Positions 57,331 to 64,000 of a stretch of 64,000 nucleotides of DNA are shown in pieces (within the stretch, counting starts at the first letter, position 1; the number at the start of each line of letters is the position of its first letter). Source of the stretch: Chimaeribacter arupi (lineage in GTDB: Bacteria > Pseudomonadota > Gammaproteobacteria > Enterobacterales > Enterobacteriaceae); assembly GCF_002858805.1 (NCBI RefSeq), contig NZ_PJZI01000024.1:1-64000 (forward strand), written 5' to 3'. The notes beneath the pieces were generated by a model. It was not told the DNA's origin, ran no database searches, and worked only from the letters and a program-made list of their open reading frames with translations. A program made the position numbers and the translations under genes.

Positions 57331-57833
57331 TTACTGCCACAAAGGGGCGCCGGCCACGGCCGCCAGATACAGCCCAAGCCCAAACGTCAGGTGGCTTTTC
57401 ACACTGCGCAGGCGGGCGGTGGCCGGGGCCGGGGGCCGGGGGCCGGGGTGCGGGATGCCGCCACACCAAACCCCAGCGCAGGTTGCAGGATAAAGGAAGG
57501 TGCGGTAAGGCTCAGCATCCCGACCAGCAGGGCGGGCAACAACGTCGGTTGCTTCAGCCACTGCGGCCCGGCGGCCACCAGCAGCGCGGCAAACACGATG
57601 CCAATCGCATAGTGGCACAGCCAGCCGAGCAGGCGTTCGCCCCTCACCGGCGCTGCTGCCATGATCGGGCGATGGCAAAACCGGCCATTGCGCATCAGCG
57701 CCAGCCAGCGCCCGACCAGCGCATAATCCAGCGACGGCGTGCCGGACGCCATGCGCTGGAGCCGCGCCCACAGATCCATTAGCCCGGTTGCCCCGATGCC
57801 GAGCCACACACAGCCCAACAGACTCTCCGTCAT
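57331..57833 (-). pseudogene. DUF2938 membrane protein, frameshifted at a heptanucleotide repeat
   Basis: The first frame starts at ATG 57833 (GAGGA upstream) with TESLLGCVWLGIGATGLMDL and runs to GFGVAASRTPAP. It then leaves the family sequence and stops at 57399. Another frame carries on with TARLRSVKSHLTFGLGLYLA and ends at 57331, just as DUF2938 proteins do. The break lies in the GGGCCGG repeat at 57421-57446. Losing two repeat units or gaining one would restore a single 160-residue-class protein. It is divergent from the MerR gene. A sequencing error is an alternative. Confidence 0.75.
57421..57446. repeat. tandem heptanucleotide GGGCCGG (three full units)
   Basis: Three full GGGCCGG units (57426-57446) follow a partial GGCCG. 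The tract sits at the frame break of the DUF2938 gene. A unit of seven bases shifts the frame at each slip. Confidence 0.85.
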
Positions 57834-57912
57834 GATTTTTCCTCTGCGTTAATGCGTTAACCCCGTGTTAACGTACCGGGAGTGTGCAACCTGAAGTTCA
57901 CTTGAGGTCAAG

Positions 57913-58326
57913 ATGCGGGAGCTGGATATTGGTGACGTGGCAGCACGAAGCGGGCTGACCCCCGCCACGCTGCGGTTTTATGAGGAGAAAGGGTTAATCC
58001 GGTCAGTGGGCCGCCACGGCCTGCGGCGGCAATACCGCGCGGACGTCTTGCCACTGCTGGCGTTGATCGTGCTGGGGCAACGTGCCGGGTTTTCTTTGCT
58101 GGAGATCGCCGCGATGCTGGGCAATGAACGCGCGCCGGTGCTTGACCGCGCGCAGCTGGCGGCAAAAGCCGATGAGGTAGACCAGCAGATCCGCCATCTG
58201 GAAAAAGTGCGCGACGGCTTGCGCCATGCGGCCGCCTGCCCGGCATCCGGCCATCTTCTCTGCCCGTTGTTTAACCGCCTGCTGCGTGCCGCCCGGCGTG
58301 GGGCGCGAAAAAAATCGGGCAGGTAG
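57913..58326 (+). CDS. MerR-family transcriptional regulator
   Basis: A 137-residue protein with the winged HTH ELDIGDVAARSGLTPATLRF at 3-22, the RRQY wing, a dimer helix (~78-110) and two Cys in ACPASGHLLCP that could bind metal or sense redox state. The last residues (RAARRGARKKSGR) lie in a segment duplicated downstream of the siderophore receptor. It is divergent from the DUF2938 gene with a ~79-bp spacer, its likely target. Confidence 0.88.
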   Translation: MRELDIGDVAARSGLTPATLRFYEEKGLIRSVGRHGLRRQYRADVLPLLALIVLGQRAGFSLLEIAAMLGNERAPVLDRAQLAAKADEVDQQIRHLEKVRDGLRHAAACPASGHLLCPLFNRLLRAARRGARKKSGR

Positions 58327-58348
58327 CCTGTGAGCAGCCGGGCGTATC
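58237..58348 (+). repeat. 112-bp segment duplicated at 60851-60963 (copy a)
   Basis: It covers the 3' end of the MerR gene and 22 bp beyond. It matches 60851-60963 at roughly 92% with one indel. The two copies are direct repeats around the siderophore receptor gene. Confidence 0.85.
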
Positions 58349-58384
58349 TTGCCAAACCCCTGTCGACTCATGATAATGCGCGGT

Positions 58385-58403
58385 GATAATGATAACGGTT
58401 ATC
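58385..58403 (+). promoter_or_regulatory. Fur box
   Basis: GATAATGATAACGGTTATC matches the 19-base Fur consensus at 16 positions, 25 bp before the receptor ATG. Iron-replete cells would repress the gene. Confidence 0.85.
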
Positions 58404-58427
58404 ATTTCTTTTTACAGGGATTAGCGC

Positions 58428-60653
58428 ATGCACTCAGCCATAAAAAAAACAATGCTGTCCACCCAGATCCTGCTGGCCCTCGTGGCCGCAGCCGGGGTGG
58501 CGAATGCCGCAGAACCGGGCGCGGCCACATCAGACACGCCTCAGCCCGCCCCGCAGGGTGACCAGCTGGTGGTGACCGCCACCGCACCGGACAGCACCTT
58601 CAACGCCGGCAGTGATGCGCTGGTGCCCGCCTACCTGGACGGGCAGATCGCCAACGGCGGCCGCCTCGGTTTCCTGGGGGAGCAGAAAGCGGAAAATGTG
58701 CCGTTCAGCATCGTCAGTTACACCAGCAAACTCTTACAAGACCAGCAGGCGCATACGCTCTCTGACGTGCTGGACAATGACGCCTCGGTCGAGAGCAGCT
58801 ACGGCTACGGCAACTTTGCGGAAAACTATGTGGTGCGCGGTTTCACGCTCGCCACCGATGACATCTCCTACGGCGGCCTGTACGGCGTGTTGCCGCGCCA
58901 GATCGTCTCGACCTTCTTTGCGGAGCGTGTGGAACTGCTCAAAGGTGCCAGCGCGTTTCTGAACGGCGTGCCGCCGGGCGGCACCGGGGTCGGCGGCAAT
59001 GTGAACATCGAGCCGAAACGTGCCGACGACACGCCGCTGACGCGCGTCTCCCTGGATTACACCTCGGCCTCACAGGTCGGCGGTTCGCTGGATCTGGCCC
59101 GCCGGTTTGGGGAAGACAACCGCGTTGGCGTGCGGGTTAACCTGATCCACCGCGAAGGCGAAACGGCGATTGACGGCGAGAAACGCCGCCTGACCGGCGG
59201 CAGCCTGGGGCTGGACTACCGGGGCGACCGTTTCCGCGGCTCACTTGATGTCGGCGCAGCCCACCAGACGGTGCACGGCGGCCGCCCGGTCGTCTATACC
59301 GGCAGCGCCACCCGCATTCCTGATGCGCCGTCCGCCACCACCAACTACGGCCAGCAGTGGGCCTATACCGATCTTGAAACCGAGTTCGGGATGCTGAAAG
59401 GCGAGTATGACGTGGCGGAGAACTGGACGGTGTACGGCGCGCTGGGTGCCAGCCATAACCATGAATATGGCAAATACAGCTCACCGACGCTGGCCAATGA
59501 CGCCGGCGACACCACCATGAGCCGCATGACCGTGCCTTACTTCTCGGACAACGTTTCCGGCAACACCGGTATCCGCGGCACCTTTGACACCGGCGTCGTC
59601 AGCCACCGCATCAACATCGGCTACTCCAATGCCTACACCAAAACGCGCTCCGCCTATACCCTGACCACCGCCTCGGTCAGCAGCAATATTTATGCCCCGG
59701 TGGCACACACCGAACCGCTGGTTGACCGCTATGCCGGCGGAGACATGGGCGACCCGCACGTGCGCAGCCGTATCCGCAACCAGGGTTATGCGATCTCCGA
59801 CACGCTGTCAGTGCTGGATGAGCGGATACAGGTGATCGCCGGGTTGCGCCGCCAGAGCATCGCGGTGCGTAACTACGGCTACTATGGCGTGGAGTCCGGC
59901 ACGTTTGACGAAACCAAAGTCACCCCGGCCTTTGGCCTGGTGCTCAAACCCTGGGATAACGTCTCGTTCTACGCTAACCATATCGAGGCGTTGCAGGCCG
60001 GTGAAAGCGGGGCCACCACCTACAACGGCCTGCGCGTCAGCAACGGCGGCCAGACGGCGGGCATTGTGACCTCCAAACAGGATGAAGTGGGCGTGAAAGC
60101 GGACTTTGGCCGGGTGGCGGCGTCACTGGCGCTGTTTGAAATCACTAAGCCGGAGAGCATGTACCAGCTGTCGGGCGACCACTACGACTACGGCAACTAC
60201 GGCGAAGTGCGTAACCGCGGCCTGGAGCTGAACCTGTTCGGCGAACCGGTGTATGGCGTGCGCCTCAACGGCAGCCTGACGCTGCTCGACCCGGAGATGA
60301 CCAAAACCCAGGACGGCAGCTATGACGGCAAAGACGCGGTCGGCGTGCCGCGCTACCACTGGGTAGTCTCCGGCGAATATGACATTCCTGGGCTGGCGGG
60401 TGTCACGGCCACCGGCAAGGTGATCCGCACCGGGGGGCAGTACGCGGATGAAGCGAATGACCTGCAACTGCCTGCCTGGACGCGCCTGGACCTGGGCGTA
60501 CGCTATGACATGCAACGCAGCGAGAACAACATCGTCTGGCGCGCCGGGGTGGAAAACGTCACCAACGAACACTACTGGGCGTCCGCCGCCGGCGGCTACC
60601 TCACCCAGGGCGACCCGCGCGAGCTGAAACTCTCCATGACCGTGGATTTCTGA
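58428..60653 (+). CDS. TonB-dependent siderophore receptor
   Basis: A 741-residue protein with a signal peptide (ILLALVAAAGVANAAE), a TonB-box-like stretch (DQLVVTATA), a plug domain (ENYVVRGFTLATDDISYGG, LLKGASAFLNGVPPGGTGVGG) and a 22-strand barrel ending in Phe (KLSMTVDF). The plug signature is that of hydroxamate/ferrichrome-type receptors. The exact siderophore is not deducible. A Fur box overlaps its promoter. It has its own terminator and no adjacent ABC transporter genes. Confidence 0.92.
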   Translation: MHSAIKKTMLSTQILLALVAAAGVANAAEPGAATSDTPQPAPQGDQLVVTATAPDSTFNAGSDALVPAYLDGQIANGGRLGFLGEQKAENVPFSIVSYTSKLLQDQQAHTLSDVLDNDASVESSYGYGNFAENYVVRGFTLATDDISYGGLYGVLPRQIVSTFFAERVELLKGASAFLNGVPPGGTGVGGNVNIEPKRADDTPLTRVSLDYTSASQVGGSLDLARRFGEDNRVGVRVNLIHREGETAIDGEKRRLTGGSLGLDYRGDRFRGSLDVGAAHQTVHGGRPVVYTGSATRIPDAPSATTNYGQQWAYTDLETEFGMLKGEYDVAENWTVYGALGASHNHEYGKYSSPTLANDAGDTTMSRMTVPYFSDNVSGNTGIRGTFDTGVVSHRINIGYSNAYTKTRSAYTLTTASVSSNIYAPVAHTEPLVDRYAGGDMGDPHVRSRIRNQGYAISDTLSVLDERIQVIAGLRRQSIAVRNYGYYGVESGTFDETKVTPAFGLVLKPWDNVSFYANHIEALQAGESGATTYNGLRVSNGGQTAGIVTSKQDEVGVKADFGRVAASLALFEITKPESMYQLSGDHYDYGNYGEVRNRGLELNLFGEPVYGVRLNGSLTLLDPEMTKTQDGSYDGKDAVGVPRYHWVVSGEYDIPGLAGVTATGKVIRTGGQYADEANDLQLPAWTRLDLGVRYDMQRSENNIVWRAGVENVTNEHYWASAAGGYLTQGDPRELKLSMTVDF

Positions 60654-60682
60654 CGCCGCGTGCGTGACGCATTTTCCTTAGC

Positions 60683-60711
60683 AAAGGCCCGGATAACGGG
60701 CCTTTTTTGTT
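60683..60711 (+). terminator. intrinsic terminator of the receptor gene
   Basis: AAAGGCCCG-GATAA-CGGGCCTTT with a run of T, 30 bp after the stop. Confidence 0.9.
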
Positions 60712-60850
60712 AACCGGGTGCCGGCATAGGCGTGCGGCAACGCCGGGCGTATTTTGCCTCCGGCATAAGGACACAGGAAAAACGATGAGCATACGTAAGG
60801 CCGCCTGCCTCGCCGGTAGGGGCCGGAAGCGCCAGCCAAGGAGTGAGCAT

Positions 60851-60963
60851 TGCCCGGCACCCAGCCATCTTCTCTGCCCGTTGTTTAACCGCCTGCTACG
60901 TGCTGCCCGGCGTGGGGCGCGAAAAAAAACGGGCAGGTAGCCTGTGGGCAGCCGGGGCGCATC
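60851..60963 (+). repeat. duplicated MerR 3' segment (copy b)
   Basis: A second copy of 58237-58348 without any gene attached. Upstream, at about 60748-60762, GGGCGTATTTTGCC also echoes sequence just after copy a. The rest of 60712-61031 holds no gene I can support. Confidence 0.8.
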
Positions 60964-61031
60964 GCCGGCGGAGAGCCGGCGAACAGGGGGCAATCCCAGG
61001 TATCGCCTGCTCCCCCACTGCGTAAAATGAA

Positions 61032-61511
61032 TTACGCTATCGCGTACTCGTTCCATGAGTCCGTATACATAATATTCCCTTCGGTATATTTCAATGTGAT
61101 TTTTTCATAGCGTAACTCAATATTTTCCAGATGGGTTTCCGCCATGCTGTTCGGATATAAAAGTGGTGACATGCTTGTTATTATGACATTTTCAAGGAAA
61201 ATGTTTAAATATTCCATTTCAATGCCTGCATCAAGGATGCGATACATTTTTATTGTCGATGATTTTAATTTTCTACCTTCGCATAAAGCCCGAAAAAGAA
61301 TAGGCGTAGTTTGATCTGCTTCTTTTTGGAATACAACCGGTGTGTGAATTCGTGTGCCTGTGAGTTTACCACGATGTGGGTCTACAGGGATATTGACATT
61401 ATGAGAAAAAGATCGCATCTCAATTGAACCTACTCTTTTAGGAAGCAAGCAGGGTCCTACAATCGGCGAACCATTTTCATCTTCAAACCAAATATGTGCC
61501 GGTATTGACAT
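61032..61511 (-). CDS. Hcp family type VI secretion tube protein
   Basis: The 159-residue protein matches Hcp blocks: MSIPAHIWFEDENGSPI at the start, PHRGKLTGTRIHTP in the middle, and LRYEKITLKYTEGNI and DSWNE at the end. Hexamers stack into the tube that is fired into target cells. ATG 61511 has AGAGG 7 bases upstream. It is the third gene of a short AT-rich operon with an effector and an immunity candidate. No other secretion-machine genes are in the window, so it is an orphan or auxiliary Hcp. Confidence 0.92.
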   Translation of the reverse strand: MSIPAHIWFEDENGSPIVGPCLLPKRVGSIEMRSFSHNVNIPVDPHRGKLTGTRIHTPVVFQKEADQTTPILFRALCEGRKLKSSTIKMYRILDAGIEMEYLNIFLENVIITSMSPLLYPNSMAETHLENIELRYEKITLKYTEGNIMYTDSWNEYAIA

Positions 61512-61531
61512 AGGTAAACCTCTTTTGACTA

Positions 61532-61717
61532 TTAATGCCAGATGTAAAATGCTAAAAGCAGCGTCGCCAGATAGAACAACCCAATAGCGAGGAAACTGCT
61601 CTCGGGGAAATAATACGCCATAAACATGGAAAATATAAATGTCAGGATAATGGGAATATACGTCCAGAAAAAATACTGCGTCTGTGATTTCACCCATTTC
61701 TTCAGGAAGTTCATCAT
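61532..61717 (-). CDS. two-helix membrane protein, immunity candidate
   Basis: A 61-residue protein with a basic start (MMNFLKKWVKSQ) and two membrane helices (~15-35, ~40-58) ending FYIWH. Its start overlaps the stop of the upstream putative effector by 4 bp, as is usual for effector-immunity pairs. A small inner-membrane partner is what a pore-forming effector would require. I infer this role from position and topology only. Confidence 0.65.
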   Translation of the reverse strand: MMNFLKKWVKSQTQYFFWTYIPIILTFIFSMFMAYYFPESSFLAIGLFYLATLLLAFYIWH

Positions 61718-62412
61718 CTTTGTCTTACCAGGTTAATAATGGCGTCAGCAACATTGTTATCAGCTAAATCCTGTAATTCCAGTGCGCCAGAACGCATAAA
61801 AAAGGGTTCAAGTAAGAAATACATCATCTCTAATTCGTACATATACAATAGAGAATAATATTCAGGACAGAGTATTTGCAGTCGCCGGGCGCTGTCAGCG
61901 GCTCCCTGAATAATCCCATAAATGCCTAATCCTCCCGCGGCCGCCCCTGCAAAGCCACCTATACCGCGGCTTACCGGTAGCCGGACATCCAGCCCCAGGC
62001 AAACGGTCATGGTGACGCCCAGTGCAAACGTTTGGGTAGTGAGTGTACTGGCGGCAATATGAATGTTTGCTTTCATCAATAAACGTTTGATATGGTCGAG
62101 TTGCATGGGTGTCCGGTTTTTTAGCAGCAACTCAATATAGAGTCTTACCATTTCAGAAATGCTATTTCTGTTCTTGATAAGGTGATAAACCCCTTTTCTG
62201 AATCGAATGTCTTCCATCTTTTGATTTACGCAGACATCCTGATAATCTTGGGTAAAACATGATGTGTAATAGAATAACCGCTTACTTCCATCGCCAATCA
62301 TGCCTATCTGATTTTGCACCTGATTCCATACTCCAGTAAATGCATTATCTAACTTTTGCGAAATTATTTTTCTCGCCTGCATCTGGCGAATAACGTCACT
62401 GCTGTGATACAT
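61714..62412 (-). CDS. putative T6SS pore-forming effector (glycine zipper, Ssp6-like)
   Basis: A 232-residue protein of low GC. The N-terminal half is helical and charged. Residues ~150-172 carry a glycine-rich zipper (GIGGFAGAAAGGLGIYG) inside a hydrophobic region. A further hydrophobic helix is around 195-215. It lacks a signal peptide. With a coupled two-helix membrane gene and hcp downstream it fits the plan of the Serratia Ssp6-Sip6 pair (ion-selective pore plus immunity), though I judge only layout, not measured similarity. AGGA lies 7 bases before the ATG. Confidence 0.6.
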   Translation of the reverse strand: MYHSSDVIRQMQARKIISQKLDNAFTGVWNQVQNQIGMIGDGSKRLFYYTSCFTQDYQDVCVNQKMEDIRFRKGVYHLIKNRNSISEMVRLYIELLLKNRTPMQLDHIKRLLMKANIHIAASTLTTQTFALGVTMTVCLGLDVRLPVSRGIGGFAGAAAGGLGIYGIIQGAADSARRLQILCPEYYSLLYMYELEMMYFLLEPFFMRSGALELQDLADNNVADAIINLVRQR

Positions 62413-62766
62413 GAACTATTCCTATAGGTTATTATCCTTTGCTTTTAAAATTTTATTTTACCGATGCTAAAGTTTCTTTCTGTTTTTATTGCGTGCAGAG
62501 AGTGATAGTGAAGATGGTTTTTTAGAGTGGGACGGTGTGGTCAACAATATGTCTGATGGAATCCCTCTACAATCACTACAGAGGGGCTGGTTGATCGTGG
62601 TCAAATTTATTCTGTTTTTCTAGGTGGATGCAAAAGAGTGCTAAGGTAGGGGGTTGTATTTATCTCTGCTACGCGCAGGCATAATGAACACAAGCAGGAT
62701 GCCCGATAATTAAATGCTTTTATAGTAAATGTGTTGTATGCCTGAAAGACTCAAGAAGGCATCAGA
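62413..62766. other. AT-rich spacer upstream of the effector operon
   Basis: No gene with a credible start is visible. It presumably holds the promoter of the effector-immunity-hcp operon. Confidence 0.4.
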
Positions 62767-63027
62767 TTGACTGCATTATTGACTTGCTTAAAAGCGGTTG
62801 TACTCCCAGCGCAGGCAGAGCCGGTCGGCAGCCCGCCGGATGCCCCGGCGCACCTGCATGTGACCTTTGGCGAAATCATTGATGAAGTGGCGGAAACCCT
62901 CACCGGCTACCACGGCTGGCTCAGCACCAGCTGGTTCCAGCAGCAGGATATCTACCTCAATGTGTTGCCGGCACAGGCGAACGCAACCGCCCCGGTTTTC
63001 TGGAGGCGCAGAAACAGGTCAGGATGA
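62767..63027 (+). pseudogene. gene fragment of unknown family
   Basis: An 86-codon frame (TTG start) whose GC content jumps up after ~62800. The stretch HLHVTFGEIIDEVAETLTGY looks like real coding sequence, but no start or ribosome site fits. Near its end a one-base shift (at ~62998) would give an ending FLEAQKQVRMN instead of a Trp/Arg-rich tail. It is probably the 3' remnant of a gene cut by insertion of the AT-rich island. Confidence 0.35.
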
Positions 63028-63028
63028 A

Positions 63029-63247
63029 CTAAAGCGCGGTTTCACGCCCCTGATACCAGCACCAGGCACGCCATACCGCCTTCAGCGCGGTGGCCGTGCC
63101 GACCCAGGCCAGCAGGCAGATTAACAGGTCAACGTAGCGGGTATCCGGGGCGCTGAGGCGCAGTGAAGAGTGGCCAATCAGCACAATCGCGATAAACAAC
63201 TGCAACAGGGTGAGGCTGGTTTTCAGCCGGCGGGCCTTATCGTTCAT
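63029..63247 (-). CDS. small inner-membrane protein, 72 aa
   Basis: A 72-residue protein with a basic start (MNDKARRLKTS), two hydrophobic helices (~12-28, ~40-58), then a Trp-rich end (AVWRAWCWYQG). The family is unknown. AAGGAG stands 6 bases before ATG 63247, which lies inside the end of the gene upstream (11-bp overlap), so the two are co-translated. Confidence 0.65.
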   Translation of the reverse strand: MNDKARRLKTSLTLLQLFIAIVLIGHSSLRLSAPDTRYVDLLICLLAWVGTATALKAVWRAWCWYQGRETAL

Positions 63248-63470
63248 GGTGTCTCCTTTTCCTTGAAAACAAAATTTTCCTGAGCCATTGCCCCAGCCGC
63301 GCGCCCCACGGGCCGGTGACCCACGCCACCAGCCCCGCAAAAAACAGCGCTGTGATCAGCGCATGCAGCACGGGATGGGGGCGATGGCTGAACAACGTCA
63401 GGTTAACCAGTGAGAACAGCACCAGCCCAAAAAGAAAATTCAGGATAAAACGTTTGCGCGGTGGGGTCAT
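63237..63470 (-). CDS. small inner-membrane protein, 77 aa
   Basis: A 77-residue protein with a basic start (MTPPRKRF), two hydrophobic helices (~9-27, ~35-53) and a strongly basic end (FSRKRRHHER). The family is unknown. It overlaps the next small membrane gene by 11 bp. The two may act together. Confidence 0.65.
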   Translation of the reverse strand: MTPPRKRFILNFLFGLVLFSLVNLTLFSHRPHPVLHALITALFFAGLVAWVTGPWGARLGQWLRKILFSRKRRHHER

Positions 63471-63597
63471 AACGCCTTGTATGCATCTGCGGAAACCCGG
63501 CGTGCAGCCCGGCTTCTGTTAAAGATGTGTTAAATAAAACGCAAGGCGGGCAAAAAAACGACGCGTAAACTGTAAGCGGATGTAAGAGGGCAGCCGT

Positions 63598-64000
63598 TCA
63601 GCCGCCCGCCTGCATCCGTCCGGTGAGCAGCGGCGTGACCCAGTCCGGCCGCTGGTGGGCCGCGGCCAGCGCTGCCGCCTGTTCCCAGTTATACGCTACC
63701 TGCCGGAATTCCACCTGCCAGCCATGCGCGTTACGTTCAAGCAGGGCATAACGTGCATAGGGGGAACCGGCTTCCATCTGGTGTGGGAACGGGTGGTCAT
63801 CCTCATACGCCTGCAACCCCACACTGCCGGGATTCACGATCAACCGCCCATCCGGCAGCTCTACCCGGCGCGGCAAATGGGTATGGCCGCACAGGATCAG
63901 GGAAGCCTCCACGCCCTGCGCGCGGGCGATGACCTGTTCCATCGCGGCGGGCTGCACGCCCTGAGCGGTCACCTCCTCCAGAAAATAGATGAGATCGTCG
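63598..64000 (-). CDS. metallophosphoesterase family protein, 5' part outside window
   Basis: The frame stays open to the window edge (DDLIYFLEEV comes before the GTG at 63972), so the gene starts beyond 64000. The visible 134 residues include LILCGHTHLP, the last metal-binding motif of the calcineurin-like fold, and VNPGSVG, typical of the YfcE/MJ0936 group of phosphodiesterases. The first metal motifs (DxH, GD, GNH) must lie outside. Confidence 0.85.
   Translation of the reverse strand, partial: DDLIYFLEEVTAQGVQPAAMEQVIARAQGVEASLILCGHTHLPRRVELPDGRLIVNPGSVGLQAYEDDHPFPHQMEAGSPYARYALLERNAHGWQVEFRQVAYNWEQAAALAAAHQRPDWVTPLLTGRMQAGG

Overview
The window looks like a chromosomal stretch of a GC-rich member of the Enterobacterales (Serratia/Gibbsiella/Pectobacteriaceae-like). 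The evidence is the close match of mtfA with flanking tRNA-Asn and tRNA-Ser, opgD, dsrB, prpA/pphA, yjiN, gldA, ydeP and mdtABC to E. coli-type genes. The species cannot be named from sequence alone. Most genes are core or metabolic. Several AT-rich or repeat-rich islands are accessory.

Layout. 1-3.1 kb: tRNA-Asn (cut by the window edge), the metallopeptidase gene mtfA, tRNA-Ser(CGA), then a small phage-like remnant with a CI/DicA-type repressor, its operators and a holin-like protein. 3.2-9.1 kb: small membrane and hypothetical proteins, a DUF2076 protein, a phosphoprotein phosphatase, an AI-2E-type exporter, a cold-shock gene with a cspA-like leader and three stacked terminators, and dsrB. 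9.1-12.6 kb: a chemoreceptor with a perfect flagellar sigma-28 promoter, a long AT-rich spacer, and an acetyltransferase. 12.6-18.3 kb: a sugar-acid cluster (GH88 unsaturated glucuronyl hydrolase, oligosaccharide:H+ symporter, DUF2264 protein) divergent from an AraC-type regulator. 18.3-25.8 kb: a CoA-transferase-like protein, flavin reductase, opgD, gldA, a VOC protein and yjiN.

25.9-36.4 kb holds the most unusual content: three copies of a modular interspersed repeat. At the heart of each copy is a ~139-nt segment whose stems are kept by compensatory base changes between copies, which points to a structured RNA or a folding single-stranded DNA. The copies border a TraF-like porin gene, a complete EmrAB-type pump with its own outer-membrane channel, and an AT-rich orphan gene that sits between two inverted copies. 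35-44 kb: an mdtABC operon ending in a dedicated outer-membrane channel, the MuxABC-OpmB arrangement of Pseudomonas.

44-57 kb: a PAP2 acid phosphatase, a HicB-HicA-like pair in reversed gene order, a CorA-type transporter, a GAF-degenerate GGDEF-EAL protein, acetyltransferases, the ydeP oxidoreductase, a DUF1615 lipoprotein, a quinone oxidoreductase followed by inverted DnaA boxes, an Lrp-type regulator and DUF2000. 57-64 kb: a DUF2938 gene frameshifted at a GC-rich heptanucleotide repeat, a MerR regulator, a Fur-boxed TonB-dependent siderophore receptor bracketed by a duplicated ~112-bp segment, an AT-rich type VI secretion island (glycine-zipper effector, two-helix immunity candidate, Hcp), small membrane proteins and the 3' part of a metallophosphoesterase gene.

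Together the window encodes envelope defence (two tripartite pumps, periplasmic glucan synthesis), iron and sugar-acid uptake, signalling (chemoreceptor, c-di-GMP phosphodiesterase) and inter-bacterial competition. All calls rest on reading motifs and codon frames by eye. No database search was possible.
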